Assembly: GCA_006384855.1 (NCBI GenBank)
Contig: VCJN01003282.1
Coordinates: 1-64,000, forward strand
Direction: 5' to 3'
DNA: 64,000 nt
DNA from: Tetraselmis striata
Taxonomy: Eukaryota; Chlorophyta; Chlorodendrophyceae; Chlorodendrales; Chlorodendraceae
The notes beneath the pieces are model-generated. The model was given only the letters and a program-made list of their open reading frames with translations, was not told the DNA's origin and searched no databases. Positions within the stretch are counted from its first letter, which is position 1, and every line of letters begins with the position of its first letter. Below are positions 12,501-24,172 of the stretch, piece after piece. A program made the position numbers and the translations under genes.

Positions 12501-15500
12501 GGGGGGGGGGGGGGGCAGCACAAGGGGTTCAGTCGCAGCGCGAGATGATAGATGAGCATAGCGACAATCTTGGCAAACGGCAGCATCGGAGGGACTTCAG
12601 CATTGTTGCTAATGCATCACAGCTGATCACAAGCCTGGGCTCGTATAGCAAGAGGGGGGGGGGGGGGGGGGGGCGGGGGAGGCAGGAAGGCAGGGCGCAG
12701 CGCACCCAGCGAAAAGTGCTTGTGCGCGTCGATGAGGTGGAGGTTGTAGTCCTTGGCGGGCACAAAGCCCAGCGCGCCGTGCGCGTCCGGCAGCGACACC
12801 ACGACGTAGTCCGGCTTGATGAGCTCCACCAAGCCCTCCACCTTCTCCCCGAGTGGCAGCGCCTTGGCGGCTTTTGCTGCCTTCTTCGGCTGCTTGCAGA
12901 GCTTTGGCTGCAGTCCAGAGAAGGGGTGGCGAAAGGTGTCAGCGATCAATGCCTGTGGCTAGAGGAATGAACTGGAAAGAGAGCAGGTACCTTTCCATCA
13001 GGGCCTGGTCTGAGTGTCAGCAGGGTTGCATAGCGTTGATGGCAAAAAGAAGGAGAAGCGGGGGTGGGGTATGGTTGTGGTGGTGCTGGGGTGAAGTTGG
13101 GGGGGGGGGGGGGGGGGGGGGACCTTGAGGGTGAGATCCAGGATGCCGTCCTGCTTGTTGACGTCCAGCACGCGGCCTGCTATCTGCTGTCCCGGCGTCA
13201 GCTCCTCTGCGGCCTGGTGGTGGGCGACCAGGCCCAGCAGGTCCTGCCGACACAGCAGCGCGCCGCGAGGGCGTCAGTCACCTAACTCCATGGCACGTTC
13301 GCAGTGCCTACTATTAGGCGAGTGAGCATGCGCAGCGGGCAACAGCAAAGGGAGAGAGGGCGGTATGGGGAATTGAGGGGGTAGAGACCCCACCTCATGA
13401 CCATTCAAGTCGCACACGACGCCGTAGTCCTTCAGCTCATGCACCTGGCCGTCCACCGCAGAGCCGATGGCGAACGCGCTGGCCCAGTCCACTGGCTCGC
13501 CCTCCGGCGCCGACAGCGCGTCAGCGGCCTCGTAGTCGGCGAACAGGGACGCCAGCAGGCGGCTGTCCTTGGAGGCGGTCAGGCTGGGCTTGAGCGTGAC
13601 CCCAAACTTGCCGTGCGCAACGTCGATCTGCACCACCTGGGCCCGCACTGACTGGCCAGGCTGGAAGTGCTGCTGAGGGTCGCTCACGAAGGTGTCCGCC
13701 AGCTGGGACAGTCCCGCACGGGCTGCGTCGGTGGCAACCAGGGACGGGAAACAGTGAGATGGGGTTGCCAGGCAAGGTGGTGGAGGGGACGGGGAACCAC
13801 TCATGTGGGGAGCAACAGGCAGGATCGGCAGGAGGGTCAGAAGGAAATGAAGCATGTATTTGCAACGTCAGCGGCCTCTCAGATGTTGCGAACGATTATT
13901 GGTTGGCCACGGCCGGTTTGCGCTCGCACCGCCACGGCCAATTCTGCTGTACTTTGTGGGTACAACCTTCGAACAGATAGTTTTTGGCGGTGGGTCCGCG
14001 GCGACCCCACGGGGAGGGAAAGGGGGGGGGGGGTGGCTCACCTGTCAGGCGGGCAAGGAAGCGGACATAGACGGCGTCTGCCGTCACAGAGGCGACGTAG
14101 CCGGGGTGGATGGCGCCCTCGGCCAGATCTTCCAAGGCGGAGGGGAGGCTGGTGGCTGCGCCACGCAGCGAGGCCTTGCGTGACACCAGCGTGGTGCCGC
14201 GCCCCGGCTGCAGCTCCAGCACCACCAGCTCCCCCAGCTGGCTGCCCACCGCCAGGCGGGCGCCCAGGGCAGCCGCGCCCGCGGGGTGGTCCGACAGGTG
14301 CGCCGCCGGCAGCAACCCTCGCACAGTGCTGCCTGCAGATCCGACCACAAGCTGCACATTCACAGCCAAGGGCCTGAGGGTCAGCCTCATCCAAGAGAGG
14401 GAGTTGTTGCGATGAACATAGTGCAACTGTGGGGGTGTGCAGTATTCCAAATCGCGCAACCCTGTGTACTACTGCTGCGGCATCTAATCACGAAAACGCG
14501 AGAAACACTCGGGGCTGTCCTGCCGAGGGAGTGGCGCACTGCTGCCATAGGCGGGCGCGCATCCGAGCACACCAGGATGTACTTGGCCTAAGGTTGAGCA
14601 GTCGCAGATGGTGGGGCTGCGCCGCACCGTAGTGGCCCAAGAGCGGTCATATAGCAAAGGGCTTTCGCTAGCCGGCGCCCGCACTGGTCTACGGGCGTCA
14701 GCTCACACAGCTCTGCAGTATCCCTACTGGCAATGTACGGGATGCGGTCGCGTGGGCAGCGTGCCTGCTGCCTAGCCCTGCAGCTCCGCACCCGGTACAG
14801 GGGGCATTGCCATTGGACGGATCGAGACGTATTGTCCATGAAACAGCAGCGCCATAGCCGCCTTGCAGATGTACTTGGCCTAAGGTTGAGCAGTCGCAGA
14901 TGGTGGGGCTGCGCCGCACCGTAGTGGCCCAAGAGCGGTCATGTAGCAAAGGGCTTTCGCTAACCGGCGCCCGCACTGGTCTACGGGCGTCAGCTCACAC
15001 AGCTCTGCAGTATCCCTACTCCCTACTACCGACACCCTAAACCGTTGGAATTAATGGGCCTTCAGCGATACGAATCACTCAAGCGTACCCCGTACTTCGC
15101 CTTAGCTGCAAATAGGGCCGCTTGGATTGCCATACAAGTGTCCGCAGTAGGTTTGGGCACGCTAGGGAAAGGGGGAGGGAGGGATCACCTTGACGCCAAT
15201 AGTGCCACGCTCATCCACCTCCAGGCGCTCCACCTCGCCCTGCACAAGATCACCGGGATGCAGGCTGCCAAGCGCGCTCGCCACGGCAGTCTCGCTGTCG
15301 CCGTCAGTCTTCGAGCGCAGCGTGAGGAAGACTCGCTTGGTGGCGGCGTCCACCGTCACCACACGTGGCCGCACGGATTGCCCCTCCCGAAAGCATTCCT
15401 GCATAACAGCATACGGGTGGGCGAGTTAGCCGGCAGAGGCAGCATATTCCGGCAAGCAAATGGAGACAATACGTCAGAGGCAGTTAGGCCAGGGAAGATT

Positions 15501-16037
15501 GTGGTGTCTGCGATGTCACATGTTGAAGCGGGTGTTGCACATGCCAAGGCTGGCGGGGAAGGAAGCGCACCTTGGGGTCCTCGCCGGGCTTAAGGCCAAG
15601 GTCCGCGGAGCGGATGAGCCCGGTGATGCCGCCGAAGAAGCCCACAAACACGCCGAAGTCCTTGACGCCGGTGACAACACCGTACGCGCGTGTGCCCGCC
15701 TTGGCATCCGCCAGGCAGGTGATGGCGGGGAGCTCCATCTTCAGAAGCTGCTTCTTCAAAGTGAGTGTCACCTTGCGCGCGGCTGGGTCGCAGGACAGCA
15801 CCCGCGCAGACACCTGGCGGTCAATAGAAACGGGCCAAGGGTACTGTCAGCCAGACTGTCTCCACTGCGCAAGGCTACAAGGGGGGTAAGGGGTGGAAAG
15901 GCTTGGAAGTCGCTGCTCGGCTCAGTTGAAGAAATTCAACCAGTTATCCTTATCGGCACCGGCGGAGGCAGAGCCCCCGTCCTGGGCAGCGCGGATAAGT
16001 CTATCATCCTTGCCGGCAATGTGCATCTATCCACACA

Positions 16038-16078
<41 letters not shown>

Positions 16079-16080
16079 CA

Positions 16081-16124
<44 letters not shown>

Positions 16125-19100
16125 GCATGCGTACATAATCCACGCAAGACATACAACCCGGAGTATGGCAGTACATGGCTCAGTTGAAGAAATTCAACCA
16201 GTTATCCTTATCGGCACCGACAGGAGCAGAGCCCCGTGTCCTGGGCAGCGCGGATAAGTCTATCATCCTTGCCATGAACCTGCAGCTCCCGCATTCAAGA
16301 CACGGCGGCTCGCCGACGGAGGACTCGGGACATAAAAGGTTGAGGCCCACCTTTTGTCCAACCTTGAATTTGGAGTGCGCCCCCACGGAGCCCGATTCAG
16401 ACATGTGCATCGTGGGGCAGACGCCCTTGATGCTGGCGGTCAGCTTCACCAGTAGGCCGTACTCCTCGATGGATGCCACGGTGCCCTTCACCATGTCCCC
16501 CACCTGAGCATGACCAGGGTGGACATCAGATCAGGCCAGGAGCTCATGCAAACCACACAGAGGAATATTTCCATTTCGAGTGGAGGTGCACTGGCTGGAG
16601 CCCATGCATCTACTTTGGAGGGACACAAAAGGGATGATGTGTTGAAGGTTCAAGTTTCTAGGATGTCGGGGTGGGGGCATCACGCGCAACAGGGGCGCTG
16701 CAGGGACGAGGTGTGCAGAGCGCTGTACCTTGACATCAGCATGAGACAGGAGCTGCTGCTCTACAACATCTGGCTTGGTGCTGAGCACAGCGATGCCATC
16801 CACAGGTCGCTGGCCGATGACTCGGGCCTTGATGACTTGGTTCTGCGACACAGCGGTGGCGCTGCCATGAGAACAAAACAAGAGAGGGGCGCACCAGAGG
16901 GCGGCAGAGAGACCTGTCCTTAACGCTCTCTACAGTCGCCGTTGCTTGGATGCCAGTTCCAACATCCCAGAGGAGGGAGAGAGCGCACCGGCTTGTACTC
17001 CTTCTCCAGCTTCTTGATCACCGTATCCTTAATGTTTGAGACGTGAGCAAACCCGGCAAGCGAGGTGTTCTTCTTCTTGCCCGGTAGCTCCAGCAGCAAG
17101 CCCACAGAAGGATCCACTCGTCGAATTACAGCGTCGTACACACTCCCCAGCGTGGGCAGCGCTGCGGGCACCTGCGATGCGGCACCGGGCGCATAACGGG
17201 AAGGGCGGGAGGGGAGACCAAAAAATTGGGGGAGGGGGGAAAGAGGGGGGGGCAACAGAGTGTTGACAATGTCAGAGGGCATATTGGGTTTCTTTTCATC
17301 TTGCTATTGGGGGGTGGGAAGGGGGATTGCTCAGATTTTCGCGAACAAATAGCAGTTGTCAATCAGGGCACCCAGCCTGGCCTAAACCAGACGGGCGCCA
17401 CACGGCGGCTGCCGTGGAGGGAAATCGTCTGCGCTGTGCTTCTCATCCTGGCAAAGCCTCCCTCCCCCAAAATACACCAACCACAAAAAATGCATCGACC
17501 TCAGCACACATCACCAATGACACACCACCAGCAATACTCACAGGACAGAGACACGAGGGGCATTGTTGCTCAGATTTTCGCGAACAAATAGCAGTTGTCA
17601 ATCAGGGCACCCAGCCTGGCCTAAACCAGACGGGCGCCACACGGCGGCTGCCGTGGAGGGAAATCGTCTGCGCTGTGCTTCTCATCCTGGCAAAGCCTCC
17701 CTCCCCCAAAATACACCAACCACAAAAAATGCATCGACCTCAGCACACATCACCAATGACACACCACCAGCAATACTCACAGGACAGAGACACGAGGGGC
17801 ATTGTTGCTCAGATTTTCGCGAACAAATAGCAGTTATCAATCAGGGCACCCAGCCTGGCCTAAACCAGACGGGCGCCACACGGCGGCTGCCGTGGAGGGA
17901 AATCGTCTGCGCTGTGCTTCTCATCCTGGCAAAGCCTCCCTCCCCCAAAATACACCAACCACAAAAAATGCATCGACCTCAGCACACATCACCAATGACA
18001 CACCACCAGCAATACTCACAGGACAGAGACACGAGGGGCATTGTTGCTCAGATTTTCGCGAACAAATAGCAGTTGTCAATCAGGGCACCCAGCCTGGCCT
18101 AAACCAGACGGGCGCCACACGGCGGCTGCCGTGGAGGGAAATCGTCTGCGCTGTGCTTCTCATCCTGGCAAAGGCTCGCTCCCTCACAGCTCATACATCA
18201 AAGGGAACAGGGATCCGGACATGCGTGCGAAAGAACTAACATACTACCACCGAGTAAAATCGCCATCCACCACCACAACGGAGTGCATAACAGACGCTGG
18301 TTGCGCTGCGAGAGACGGGGATGAAGTGTAAGGTGAAGGGCCAGCACCTGCTCGAGGAGGTGCTTGGCGAGGGTGAGGCCGACGCGCTTGGTGAGGGGGT
18401 CCACAAACAAGATGCGCGCCAGCAGCTTCTGTCCTGCGCTGTACTTGGTGGCCCAGTCTTCGGCAGCCAGCTGCTGTGTGAGGTGAAACTTGTCGATGGT
18501 GCCGGAAAAGAAGGTGAGAAAGGCCACCACCAGCCCGTCCTGCGCCATCACATCGGGGCATCCCAAAGAGATTAGGAGTGGGTTCAGAGCAGAGGAGAGG
18601 ACTACTACGCCTCGCAGATAGGAGAGTTGTGGCCCAATTGGAGTATCATGGCGCACAGACAAGTAAATGAAGCATGTCTGTCTGAAACACGAGTTCCTGC
18701 GCAGGCAATGGGGGTGCAGGCGTACCTTGAGCACGTTGGTGATGCGCGCCTGCACGAGCGCGCCTACTTGAAGAGACTCCAGCGTCAAGCCGTCCCACTG
18801 CTTGGTGACGACAGAGGATAGTACAGCTGGGTCCAGGCTGAACGTGGCCACCTGTGCAACGTGATGAGGCGGAGGTGGGGCTCAGCAGCTGGGATGGTAG
18901 GCAGAAAGGGCACGGGGCCTGGACTCAACAACACGAGGGATCGAGGTTAGACGACAGGAGTTGACCTTCCCCTTGACGGACTGCACCATCGCGTCCAGCA
19001 TCATTCCCGGGACAACCTTCTCCTTGCAGTCCTTCTGTAGAGGCAGGAAGAACAACATCAACAGAGGCAGACAATGACGCACGGGCAGCCGCATGAGGGC

Positions 19101-21040
19101 AAGCCCGTCCATGAAGATGGAATCATGGGCGAGGAGGGGGGAGGGGGGGGGGGGGAGCAGGTAGCAGGCATGCAGCAGAGGCTGGTGGCATGGGCTAACC
19201 TTGCGCATGAAGCCAGTGAGGCCCTTGACGCCCAGCTCGAGCGTGTAGCCATGGTCTTCCTCGGAGCGAACGCATACAGCCAAGATGACCCCCTTTTTAA
19301 CACCGGATGTGGAGAGACCTGGTGGACACATCAGAGGGTGGAAGAGTTAGAAGCGGCCGAGGTGACACGGATGCAGGCGAGCTCGGTACTGGAGGGACGG
19401 AGGACACCGAGGGCGGGGGCAGAGCTAAGGGGGCCACTCACCCTTGTTGGCGTGCCGTAGGCGAAGGGACAGGTCAATGCGCTTGCGTGGCCGCTTGCCG
19501 TCGCCGTCCGATAGGTTGGTTACTGTGGCATGGAGCTGCTGCCCGACGGTGAACAGATCCTGTGGGAAGGGGGGGGGGGAGGGGGGGGGGGGGGGGGAGG
19601 GAGCAGCAACAGGGGCATGAGAGGCTGCTTGCATGCGAGAGAGAAAGATTATACAGTCAAGAGGCGAGAGGGATGGAAAGGAAGGGGGGGGGGGGGGGGG
19701 GGGGCGGCACCGCAAGCGCAGGCACCGGCTGCTGCTGCCGGGGGCCCGCTTTGGCGTTCATCTGTAGCCGCTCCGCCAGCAGGTCCGATGCCTCTGCGGC
19801 GACCACATGGGCTCGGAGGCCGTGTGGCAGCGCCACGACCAGCTCCTTCGCGCCCACCTCGCTCACGACCGCCAGCACCTTGACGCCCTCCGATAGCCCC
19901 TGACACCAACAGCGACTGTCTGTCGGGCACATCCAGAGGACATTGCCGGGGAAGGCGAGACAAGTGGTGAAGGGGACTCGGCGGCTTTGGCTTGAACTTC
20001 AGGAGGCGCACCTTGAACTTGAGAAGCTCGACAAACTTTGGAAGCTTGGACGATGCCACCAGCTGGCGATGAAAGACGTCATCGTCCTGCAAAGATGAGA
20101 TGGGCCAGTGAGTGGAACCAGAGGAGGCTGTTTGGCAAAGGAGAGCTTGCACTGAGTTCCCACCCTCCCCCTCTTGCTCCCCCTTAGAGAGGTGTGCCTT
20201 CACAGTCCTCGGCACACAAGCTCACCAGCATAAGGGCACGCGGACGGTACCACACCCTGGCCTTATTCATTATAGATGGGTCTCGATGGGTTCAATATAT
20301 ACACATATCCCACAGGTGGTCAAGCAGCAACCACACATAGACCGACTGCGTCTCTTCAAACTGGTATAATCGTGCCCTACCTATTGCATCTCCGTCGTTA
20401 CAAAGCCGACATAAGATATGATTGGCATCTCTGGTCCAATGTGGCGTTTACACAATCCGTTCGAGGTTTTTCGACTACGATCGCCGTCGACAGTGGCGCT
20501 ATTTATGTCGGCGATTTCCGTGGGGGGCAGAGGGTGGCGGGCCACAGGGTTGGAAGGAAAAAGGGACACTATGATACCCAGCTACGGAACGATACCAGGA
20601 ACGTTCCCAGGGCGAGGGCGGGGGCGTGAGGGCGAGACAACCCTACGGGGGACCGCGGGTGGGGGGGCGGGGGGGGTGGGGGGGGGGGGGGGGGGGGGGG
20701 GGGGGGTCGACTGCGACGGCGGCTGAGGCGGTGGAGGCGGAAATAGATGGCTTAGAGGCCGGCAGGCTCATTAACATCCGAAGCGGGAGGAGCCTATAAG
20801 TTCTGAGAGCCTACATCATTGGTGTCGAGGGAGGGGGCTCACGTCGTTGGCGGCGGCGGCGCCCTTCCCTCCGGTCGCGCGCCGCCGTTTCTTACTGGCC
20901 GACGCGGCGGCGATCTCCTCCGCCGCGAAGTCCGCCGCCGCCTCCGCGGCCGCCTCCAGCCGCAGCCGCTTGCGCTCGACAGCGGCGAGGGTTTCACCGC
21001 CACCGCGCGGGAAGGAAACCTCGTCGTCTAGCACTGCCAT
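6533..21040 (-). CDS. RRP5: RRP5/PDCD11 rRNA biogenesis protein (S1 repeats + HAT repeats), 30 exons
   Basis: Nucleolar pre-rRNA processing factor acting in both small- and large-subunit assembly. My model gives about 1,934 residues (human homologue about 1,870). Exons, high to low: 21040-20843, 20086-20012, 19899-19711 (or 19726), 19559-19442, 19318-19200, 19034-18966, 18851-18726, 18539-18348, 17171-16989, 16842-16729, 16503-16351, 15813-15571, 15398-15189, 14351-14042, 13722-13394, 13243-13124, 12907-12706, 12477-12323, 12227-12075, 11720-11509, 10905-10584, 10131-9606, 9116-9040, 8926-8411, 8285-7980, 7713-7591, 7417-7350, 7179-7061, 6966-6803, 6646-6533. All phases match. The ATG at 21040 precedes the FPRGG motif typical of RRP5 N termini. 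S1 RNA-binding repeats span roughly residues 95-1500, an acidic linker about 1510-1630, and HAT repeats 1640-1934, ending with the hallmark segments NYPKRLDLWSVYLDQEIRLG and RYLDFEKSHG. The intron after 8411 uses a GC donor. Confidence 0.93.
14576..15020. repeat. 153-bp direct repeat pair in RRP5 intron 13
   Basis: Copies at 14576-14728 and 14868-15020 differ at only a few positions over 153 bases, with 139 bases of unrelated sequence between them. Both lie inside the intron between exons at 15189-15398 and 14042-14351. The low divergence points to a recent duplication. Confidence 0.88.
15919..16273. repeat. ~97-bp direct repeats flanking CT/AC microsatellite in RRP5 intron 11
   Basis: Copies at 15919-16014 and 16177-16273 are nearly identical. 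Between them lies a (CT)n tract followed by a (AC)n tract at about 16045-16122. The whole block is intronic. Confidence 0.87.
17326..18174. repeat. 239-bp tandem array, about 3.55 copies, in RRP5 intron 8
   Basis: Units start at 17326, 17565, 17804 and 18043, each 239 bases apart, and appear near-identical; for example, a single G-to-A change is visible in the third unit near 17835. The array fills most of the intron between the exons at 18348-18539 and 16989-17171. Since 239 is not a multiple of three, the long open frames across it switch frame with each unit and are not coding. Confidence 0.93.
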
Positions 21041-21052
21041 CGCGCCAGGGGG

Positions 21053-21088
<36 letters not shown>

Positions 21089-24000
21089 GTCGACCACTGC
21101 AACCGGCAGTGCAGCGATGGCGGCGCAAACATACGTGCCGATACTTCGCGGCGGCAGCGCCGCCGACGCTATCACTGCCGCGCCAGTGCTGCCGCGCACT
21201 AAATCAGCAACGCCCCTTTTTCCCGCGACAGAGAAATCTTGCAGCAAAGAAATCTGGCAACAGAGAAATCCTTGCAGTGCCCCTACGACCGCCGTTTAGT
21301 AGGCAGAGATCGAATTACGGAAAGCCCTGTGTTTATTGCGAACCTGTCTATGCGGTTTCCCGACAACATTAACTGTCCATCTTGGTGCAAGCCTCGTGTC
21401 TGCTTGTGCTTTCACCTGATTCAGTTACCGGTACCACTGGTTTTCCGGAGTTCAGGGATTTTATTAGTAGTCAGGTTATTGCGCCAACACCTGAGGACCT
21501 TATTTTGGGCGGGGTCCCCCTCCCTTCCCGGCGCCCTGGATTTTACTGGGAATGGAATTTTTTTCCAGCTATGGCGTCGGGCCCTCCCTCACATTGCCTT
21601 TAGCAACTATTTCGTTGCAAGTGTATCGCACTCCCGAAATGCTTTGCTTCGCGGGATGGGGCTTGCCCCAACTCGCATTAATACTCGAATGGCCCGAAGC
21701 CCAAACGGCTAGGGCGGACCTTTCGTGGTCAGTGCCGGGCGGTATTTTGATGGCAGTGTTCTGGACGGTGATCCAAAACTGTTGGAAACTCCGTCACTGG
21801 CCTTCAATTAGTCTTGCCAAATGCTTCGGCAAGTTGCTTGTTGACAATAACGGAGCGTCGCCTACCCAGGGCTTTCCGTAACTGGATCGCTGCCTAAACG
21901 GCCGTCGTAGAGACGCTGCAAGGCTTTCAAGGGTGCCAGTCCTGTCCCGGGGGCGGAAATAAACACCAGCTTTAAGTACGGGCTACCCCATCCTGCATGT
22001 GAGCCCTGCATTTCCGGCCGGGGACCTACTTAGGACCACCACCACCACTAGCTCGCATGCCATCTTCCAGCACGTTGTCTTCGGCAACTAACGGCTTCGC
22101 GTACTTGTGCGCGCGAGGGTCGCAGAGGCTGGTCAAGTCCGCACCGAGATTCCTTTTCCCGGTAGTGAGTCGTCGTGCCACGCACATGCATTACATGATT
22201 ACATCATCGGCAACGATAGATAGCCCCGTGGTAGTGATGTGGTTATCCTGATTCATGCGCCCGAAGTCGCTCTCCGTTCTTGCCATGGCTTTGCAGTTGG
22301 GACATGTTCGGATGGCGAGGGGTATGGAATTGGAGATGGGGGTCCCCGCTGGGAGGGGGGGGGGGGTAAACCTCAACACCCGAAGCCGAATCGCAGAACG
22401 GGCTTTCGTGGGCTCCCGCTGTGGAGCAACCTCTCGCAGTAGTCCATTCTTAAGGTTAGGTGGGGCGGACGCACTCGGCACCATGGCCGCTGCTCGTCGC
22501 ATTTGTCGGTGTCTTACAGGTTATTAGCCCCCACCACGTGGAGATCGGGGTTGTGCCGCCAGGCCTGCCGCAGTCGGGATCCCCCACTTATGGTGGGCGC
22601 CGCTGCCGCCCCGGTGACGGGCGGTTGTATTATTGGGAATAATGATGTGAAACATTATTATACAACGAAGTGATGTGGCACCCATTTGTATCCCTCAAGA
22701 TGAGGGGCATGTCCCAATCATTAGCGGTGCGTGTTATTCAAATGCACCAAACACAATATCGTCGTGCAGCAGCATGGACATGCTATGCACGACGGTGGGC
22801 ATGTACACCAATGGGAACATAATTAGGGTGATTTTAGGGACGGCTACACTGACACGCCAAAGCGACCTCCCCTGCCACGAGGGCCATCGACTCACAGTCT
22901 CCCTAAGGCGGTGTTTGCTGCCTCTTCCCATGGCTGACAAGTGATGCAAGGCGGCCAAGAGACGCCGAGGTTGATGTACTCTTAGGTTGAATTGCTTTGT
23001 TAGTACGTGGTGGTGTTACCCCGTTTCGCGGCATTTGACCTCGCCCCCGCGCCCCGCCGCCATGGGAGGCGCTGACGGACGACCCATGGACCGTACGGCA
23101 AGGCACGGAGGTGCCTTTGGTCCCAAGTAATCCCTACGGATCATCTATGATGGTAACTTCATCGTACGCACGCCCCGGTGCCTGGCGTGCCGCACGGTCC
23201 GTAAAATATTTAAAGCTTTTTGGGGCCATGTAATGAGCCGTGCACGAATTAACCAGATGTAATTTTTTTTCGCCCCCGGGACAGAACTGGCAGTGAAACC
23301 CTTGCAGCGTCTCTACGACGGCCGTTTAGGATTTTTTAGGGTTTTTATCCTTTATGTATTATCCTTATCATCTATATGGGACACTTCTTCTAGAGGGGGG
23401 GGGGGGGGGCGGGGGGGCTCCGCCGGCCTCGGCGCGCATGCGCGCCACTGTACTGGCGGCATGCCGCGATGACGACCAAGCGGACAAACTCCGGCCGGTG
23501 TCGGCAGCAGCAGGGAACGCCGTTTGCTTAGCCATCGCATGTGACAACACCGCCGGTGCGTAGGAGCGAGGCACCGCAAGCGCGGTGAGGATCGGAGCCT
23601 TCCCAGTGCTGCTCGTCGTCCTTCAGATAGTGCAACGTAACTTACATGGACGCGGGCGTTCGGCTGTTTCCAGTCCTGTCCCGGGTGAAGTGTGACATCT
23701 GTGCGACGCTTCAGTTGCGGTATTGCCGAGTCGCTGGCGGGTTGTATCGCGGCCCCGCTAATGACCGGCCAGCCGTGTCCGATGCAACATACAATTGCAT
23801 GCGCCGCTACGCCTGTCGTCCATCCATCGACGACCACGGTCCGAAAGTCCACGCGCGTGCGAGTGGCTGCTACATGGCCACGAACCCTCTTCTGCAATCG
23901 ACAAGCCGTCTGCTTTTGTCGCTGCGACTTTAGCAGTCATGCTTTCCTGCCTGCGTGGCTGGTGCTATCCGTTCGGCCCATCTCGGTTTCGCTCGACTAC

Positions 24001-24172
24001 CGCCCACCCGCCACTCAAACTCAAGAGATCGAGGTTGTGAACAATTGAATTGCACTACTTTGAGGACTGACTTGATGCACCTCCTCCGCGGCCTCTCCTT
24101 CCTCCTCACCAGGGCCATAAGCTAGCTCAGAGCTGTGTGTGTGTGTGGTACGCAGCTTCTGGACGCGGCACC
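21041..24172. other. Repeat-rich interval between RRP5 and the TPR-like gene
   Basis: A 33-base G-run (about 21056-21088) abuts the RRP5 start, so it is C in the RRP5 5' leader. From about 21660 to 21960 lies a dispersed repeat shared with 42895-43190, and part of it recurs inverted at 23277-23330. The 181-residue minus-strand frame at 23352-23897 has no recognisable motif. No gene is supported. Confidence 0.6.
21660..21960 (+). repeat. Dispersed repeat, copy 1 (shared with 42895-43190)
   Basis: About 300 bases align by eye with 42895-43190, including the shared runs GGGCGGACCTTTCGTGGTC and GGGCTTTCCGTAACTGGAT. One end recurs in inverted orientation at 23277-23330. It probably belongs to a mobile-element family, but no coding capacity or terminal signal was found. 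Confidence 0.75.

Noticed and set aside
17326..18174. CRISPR-like direct repeats
   Set aside because: The units are 239 bases and contiguous, with no unique spacers, in a eukaryotic intron.
17226..18331. Long plus-strand frames (up to 168 residues) in RRP5 intron 8
   Set aside because: They are produced by the 239-bp tandem array, shift frame with each unit, and lie antisense within a confidently modelled intron.
23352..23897. 181-residue minus-strand frame
   Set aside because: No recognisable motif, it ends through a G/C-run, and there is no splice or polyadenylation context to support it.
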